From NCBI GenBank assembly GCA_910579055.1, contig CAJTSU010000180.1, positions 1 to 6,534 on the forward strand: 6,534 nucleotides of DNA. The letters run 5' to 3'. This document shows, one piece after another, positions 4,584 to 6,534 of this stretch. A model generated the notes under the pieces. The model did not search any database. It saw only the letters and a list, made by a program, of their open reading frames with translations, and was not told the DNA's origin. A program made the translations under genes and the position numbers. The stretch is from an uncultured Mailhella sp. (GTDB lineage: Bacteria; Desulfobacterota; Desulfovibrionia; Desulfovibrionales; Desulfovibrionaceae). Each line of letters begins with the position of its first letter. Positions within the stretch are counted from its first letter, which is position 1.

Positions 4584-5483
4584 TTATGTCTCCAGCCCCA
4601 GAAGCCGGGCAGGCACGCGGCGGGAGACGGCAAGAATGGAATCTCGTGAAAGCCCCGCTTCTTTCAGGCCATGCAGAAAAAGTTGCAGCGCGGCCAGAGG
4701 GTGCGGATTCAGCGCCTGATTCATATCTGAGCCGATAAACTGCCGTTCGGGGGCCAACTCCATACATCGCGCCATATTCTCCACTGTAGTGCGGGCGTGC
4801 AGCCGGTGCGCGGGAATGAGGCTGTGTCCTTCTCCCTTGAAAAGCGCGAGGACGACATGTTCCAGAAAAGCGCCTTCATCCAGGCAGCGTTTTGCCTGTT
4901 CTATCGTAAGCGCACGGGGAGAAAGCATACTTTGCGTGACGATAAACTTTTCCAGATGTGTATTTTTGGCGGCCTTTGCCAGGGCAAGGGATGCTTCAGG
5001 CCCGGAATGTCCCGTGGCAAGCATGATGCCTGCATCGCGGCACAGCGCCATAAGATCAAGTGTTGACGGCAGAGGTTGTCCGGTTCCGTCAAGTACGGGG
5101 ATTCCCGTTTTTCCCTTTCTGCGCAGGTCAAAATCCGCATCCATGGTCGGGAGCCAGATGCAGCGGCAGTATGCGCCGGCGTCATCGGAAAGACAGCGTT
5201 CCACGGCAGTGAGATTGAGATGTTGTCCCTGGCAAAGATTCAGCACCATGCCTCCGAATACCTGTATGCCGGGAAGAAGGCGGGAAAGCAGGAACGCTTC
5301 GTTGTGCGTGGGCCAGTTGTTGCCGATGAGGAGAACGCCGCGGCATCCTTCGGCTCTGTACTGTTCCAGCAGCGAACGTTTATCCGTCCCCCACCAGTGC
5401 GCCGGGGCATCCGGGGACGCATGCACATGCATGTCAATGATGCCGTGAAGGGAACATTCATTCTGTGTATCGAAGGGATGCAT
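4584..5483 (-). CDS. DUF6282-type metal-dependent hydrolase (amidohydrolase-like TIM barrel)
   Basis: 299 aa from the ATG at 5483; a TTG at 5525 would add 14 residues. Neither start has a good ribosome site, so the choice rests on ATG and on the distance to the first conserved strand. The N-terminus carries IIDMHVHASPDAP with HxH at H19/H21, the metal-binding signature of amidohydrolase-like barrels. Later landmarks are GIQVFGGMVLN (about 72-82), CIWLPT (about 108-113), ATGHSG with H159, a mid-protein FIVTQSM, EH with H209, and GSDMNQALNPHPL with D253. The pattern HVHASPD...FGGMVLN...WLPT...TGH...SDMNQ fits DUF6282, a family of unknown reaction. From memory, family members often have VTHP where this one has VTQ (Q184), a possible ligand change. 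Cytoplasmic, no signal peptide. It lies downstream of the SDR gene and upstream of the LysR gene, and likely works on the same substrate class as the two amidohydrolase-like proteins. Confidence 0.85.
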   Translation of the reverse strand: MHPFDTQNECSLHGIIDMHVHASPDAPAHWWGTDKRSLLEQYRAEGCRGVLLIGNNWPTHNEAFLLSRLLPGIQVFGGMVLNLCQGQHLNLTAVERCLSDDAGAYCRCIWLPTMDADFDLRRKGKTGIPVLDGTGQPLPSTLDLMALCRDAGIMLATGHSGPEASLALAKAAKNTHLEKFIVTQSMLSPRALTIEQAKRCLDEGAFLEHVVLALFKGEGHSLIPAHRLHARTTVENMARCMELAPERQFIGSDMNQALNPHPLAALQLFLHGLKEAGLSRDSILAVSRRVPARLLGLET

Positions 5484-5598
5484 GGCAGTATGTTGTTTTC
5501 TTCTGTATTCCAGAACATTCTTCAATCAGACTGATGACAAACCCCACTCTGCGGCGTTTGCGCCGTCTGAGCCGCCAGGACGGCTTGACGAAAAGGCA

Positions 5599-5651
5599 CG
5601 AAAATCAGTCGGTTGCGGCGCGGCAAAGCCGCGACCTGATCCTGATTTTCG
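5599..5651. repeat. Nested inverted repeat
   Basis: Outer arms CGAAAATCAG (5599-5608) and CTGATTTTCG (5642-5651) are perfect ten-base complements. Inside, GGTTGCGGC (5611-5619) pairs with GCCGCGACC (5628-5636) with one G-T wobble, around an eight-base loop. Alternatively GCGGC-AAA-GCCGC (5620-5632) forms a tight inner hairpin. The two-level layout resembles bacterial REP/BIME-like palindromic units. Only one full copy is visible in the window. Confidence 0.55.
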
Positions 5652-5652
5652 G

Positions 5653-5676
5653 GGCTGCTGACCTTTGTCAGCAGCC
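5653..5676. repeat. Perfect ten-base hairpin with four-base loop
   Basis: GGCTGCTGAC (5653-5662), loop CTTT, GTCAGCAGCC (5667-5676). The stem could extend by a G-T and a G-C pair outward (5651-5678). It lies 66 bases after the SDR stop in the direction of transcription. The following minus-strand bases are CCGAAAATC, not a U-run, so it is not a standard terminator. Confidence 0.6.
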
Positions 5677-5742
5677 TCAGCATATGTGGAGCGCGAGGCG
5701 GAGTCTCGCTCTGTTTCATGCCAGGATCATGCAAAAAATGCT

Positions 5743-6468
5743 TTAATTCATATACTGGCCGCCGCACACGTCCAGTGTGCATCCGGTGGTGTAGGTGGCC
5801 TCGTCCAGCAGGAAGGCTATGGCGCGTGCAGCTTCTTCCACCGTGCCGAGACGCTTCATGGGAACCCGCTCCCGGGTGGCTTCTTTGTTGGGAAGCATGC
5901 GCGTGTCGATAGGACCGGCGGCCATGCAGTTTACCCTGATATGTTCTTCCACAAGTTCCTTCGCAAGACCTTTGGTGAAAGCGATGATGCCCGCCTTGCT
6001 GGTGGCGTAGGCTGTTTTGGCGTGACCGGGTTGTCCGCCCGCTGTGGAGAAGCCGTTGCGTCCGGCTGTGGAACTGACGAAGACAAGGGAACCGTGTCCG
6101 GCGGCCCGCAGTGCCGGTATGACGGCCTTTGCCAGATAGAAGGAGCTTGTCAGGTTGTTGCGGAGTATGCGATCCCAGAATTCCGGATCCATATCAGCCA
6201 CGGATGGAGCGGGCGTAGGGTTGATGGCGGCGCTGTGAACGAGCCCCGTGACAGAGCCGTGCTTTTGTGCTTCCTTCACGAGGCGGACGCAGTCTTCATA
6301 GCGGCTGACATCGCACTGTACGGCAATGCCGCCGGTCTTTTCATCTTCATTTTCCTGGGGTGGTGTACGAAAATAGGTTGTGACAACGAAATATTTCGCG
6401 GCAAGCAGTTTGGCTGTGGCGAGCCCGATACCCGTGGCGGCTCCGGTGACGATGACGACATCTTGCAT
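5743..6468 (-). CDS. Short-chain dehydrogenase/reductase (FabG-like SDR)
   Basis: 241 aa, the usual length for classical SDRs, cytoplasmic. AGGA (6475-6478) lies six bases before the ATG. The N-terminal Rossmann motif TGAATGIG (8-15) binds NAD(P). HSAA (78-81) stands at the usual NNAG position, followed by NN (104-105) of the catalytic tetrad, VSS (131-133) with the catalytic Ser, and YATSK giving Y154 and K158. AAGPIDTRM (183-191) and the C-terminal TYTTGCTLDVCGGQYMN match the family's substrate loop and the usual TG-x-x-x-x-V-x-GG ending. Ser133 to Tyr154 spans 21 residues against about 13 usual, so a Gly-rich insertion lies beside the active site. It would oxidise an alcohol or reduce a ketone. 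Names such as 3-oxoacyl-ACP reductase are only generic. It is first of the same-strand set, 259 bases before the DUF6282-type gene, and its place in the same transcript is unproven. Confidence 0.93.
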   Translation of the reverse strand: MQDVVIVTGAATGIGLATAKLLAAKYFVVTTYFRTPPQENEDEKTGGIAVQCDVSRYEDCVRLVKEAQKHGSVTGLVHSAAINPTPAPSVADMDPEFWDRILRNNLTSSFYLAKAVIPALRAAGHGSLVFVSSTAGRNGFSTAGGQPGHAKTAYATSKAGIIAFTKGLAKELVEEHIRVNCMAAGPIDTRMLPNKEATRERVPMKRLGTVEEAARAIAFLLDEATYTTGCTLDVCGGQYMN

Positions 6469-6534
6469 GGTGTATCCTGAAAAGGGAGTAAGGTGGGGGA
6501 TGCTTCAGCGGCGGTCTTGAAAGCAGCCGGAGAA

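Larger units (their letters stand above)
5484..5742 (-). other. Hairpin-array spacer between SDR and DUF6282-type genes
   Basis: No gene is supported here. The 259 bases hold a chain of inverted repeats: CGGCG-TTTG-CGCCG (5552-5565); GCCGTC/GACGGC (5562-5567 with 5579-5584), which competes with the first; the nested element at 5599-5651; the ten-base perfect hairpin at 5653-5676; and GCGAG/CTCGC (5693-5697 with 5705-5709). None is followed by a clean U-run on the minus strand, the direction of transcription. The spacer may stabilise or process the SDR message, or belong to a dispersed palindromic repeat family. The open frame at 5522-5782 on the minus strand is repeat-driven and not protein-like. 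Confidence 0.55.

Noticed and set aside
4496..4633. 46-residue N-terminal extension of the LysR protein
   Set aside because: LysR proteins start right before the helix-turn-helix; the ATG at 4495 has GGGAGG at six bases, and the extension overlaps the end of the DUF6282-type gene.
5522..5782. 86-codon minus-strand frame between SDR and DUF6282-type genes
   Set aside because: It runs through the hairpin array, overlaps the SDR end and has no family features.
6505..6534. Possible last codons of an upstream minus-strand gene (a frame ending in TGA at 6505)
   Set aside because: Only nine codons are visible, another frame is also open there, and there is nothing to identify a product.

Overview
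The window looks like bacterial chromosome of moderately high GC, with a clear AT-rich tract at its left end. Gene style (a strong AGGAGG ribosome site, a LysR regulator, flavodoxin-like and amidohydrolase-type enzymes, GC-rich hairpin spacers) would fit an anaerobic proteobacterium such as a member of Desulfovibrionaceae. That placement is an impression from style and not a proven assignment.

Left end (1-533): an AT-rich tract holds two 30-codon hydrophobic mini-ORFs and two hairpins. It ends abruptly at 511 in a 23-base stretch that reads as the 3' end of a tmRNA (ssrA), from the T-loop TTCGACT to a terminal CCA. The matching 5' half of the T stem is absent. This is the usual signature of a mobile element integrated in ssrA: the element lies to the left, and the displaced 3' fragment with a native-looking terminator (560-605) lies to the right.

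Spacer (606-1091): no convincing gene. It is a GC-rich, hairpin-rich, strand-asymmetric tract with five copies of GCTCGC.

Right part (1092-6468): six genes, all on the minus strand. In transcription order they are a short-chain dehydrogenase/reductase (SDR), a hairpin-rich 260-base spacer, a DUF6282-type metal-dependent hydrolase, a LysR-type regulator, a flavodoxin-like NAD(P)H:FMN oxidoreductase with four clustered cysteines, and two tandem amidohydrolase-like proteins of identical length (278 aa, about 61% identical by hand count). The flavoprotein and the two amidohydrolase-like genes form a tight unit. A candidate LysR box and promoter sit between the LysR gene and this unit.

The most notable point is that both amidohydrolase-like proteins lack the residues expected to bind the metal (HxH is RLR, the mid-barrel His aligns with Met155, the last Asp is Ala241), yet the replacements are the same in both copies and the rest is well conserved. 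Together with an SDR, a flavoprotein and a second hydrolase family that keeps its HxH, the locus looks like an inducible pathway for a small, perhaps cyclic or carboxylated, substrate. The substrate cannot be read from the sequence.
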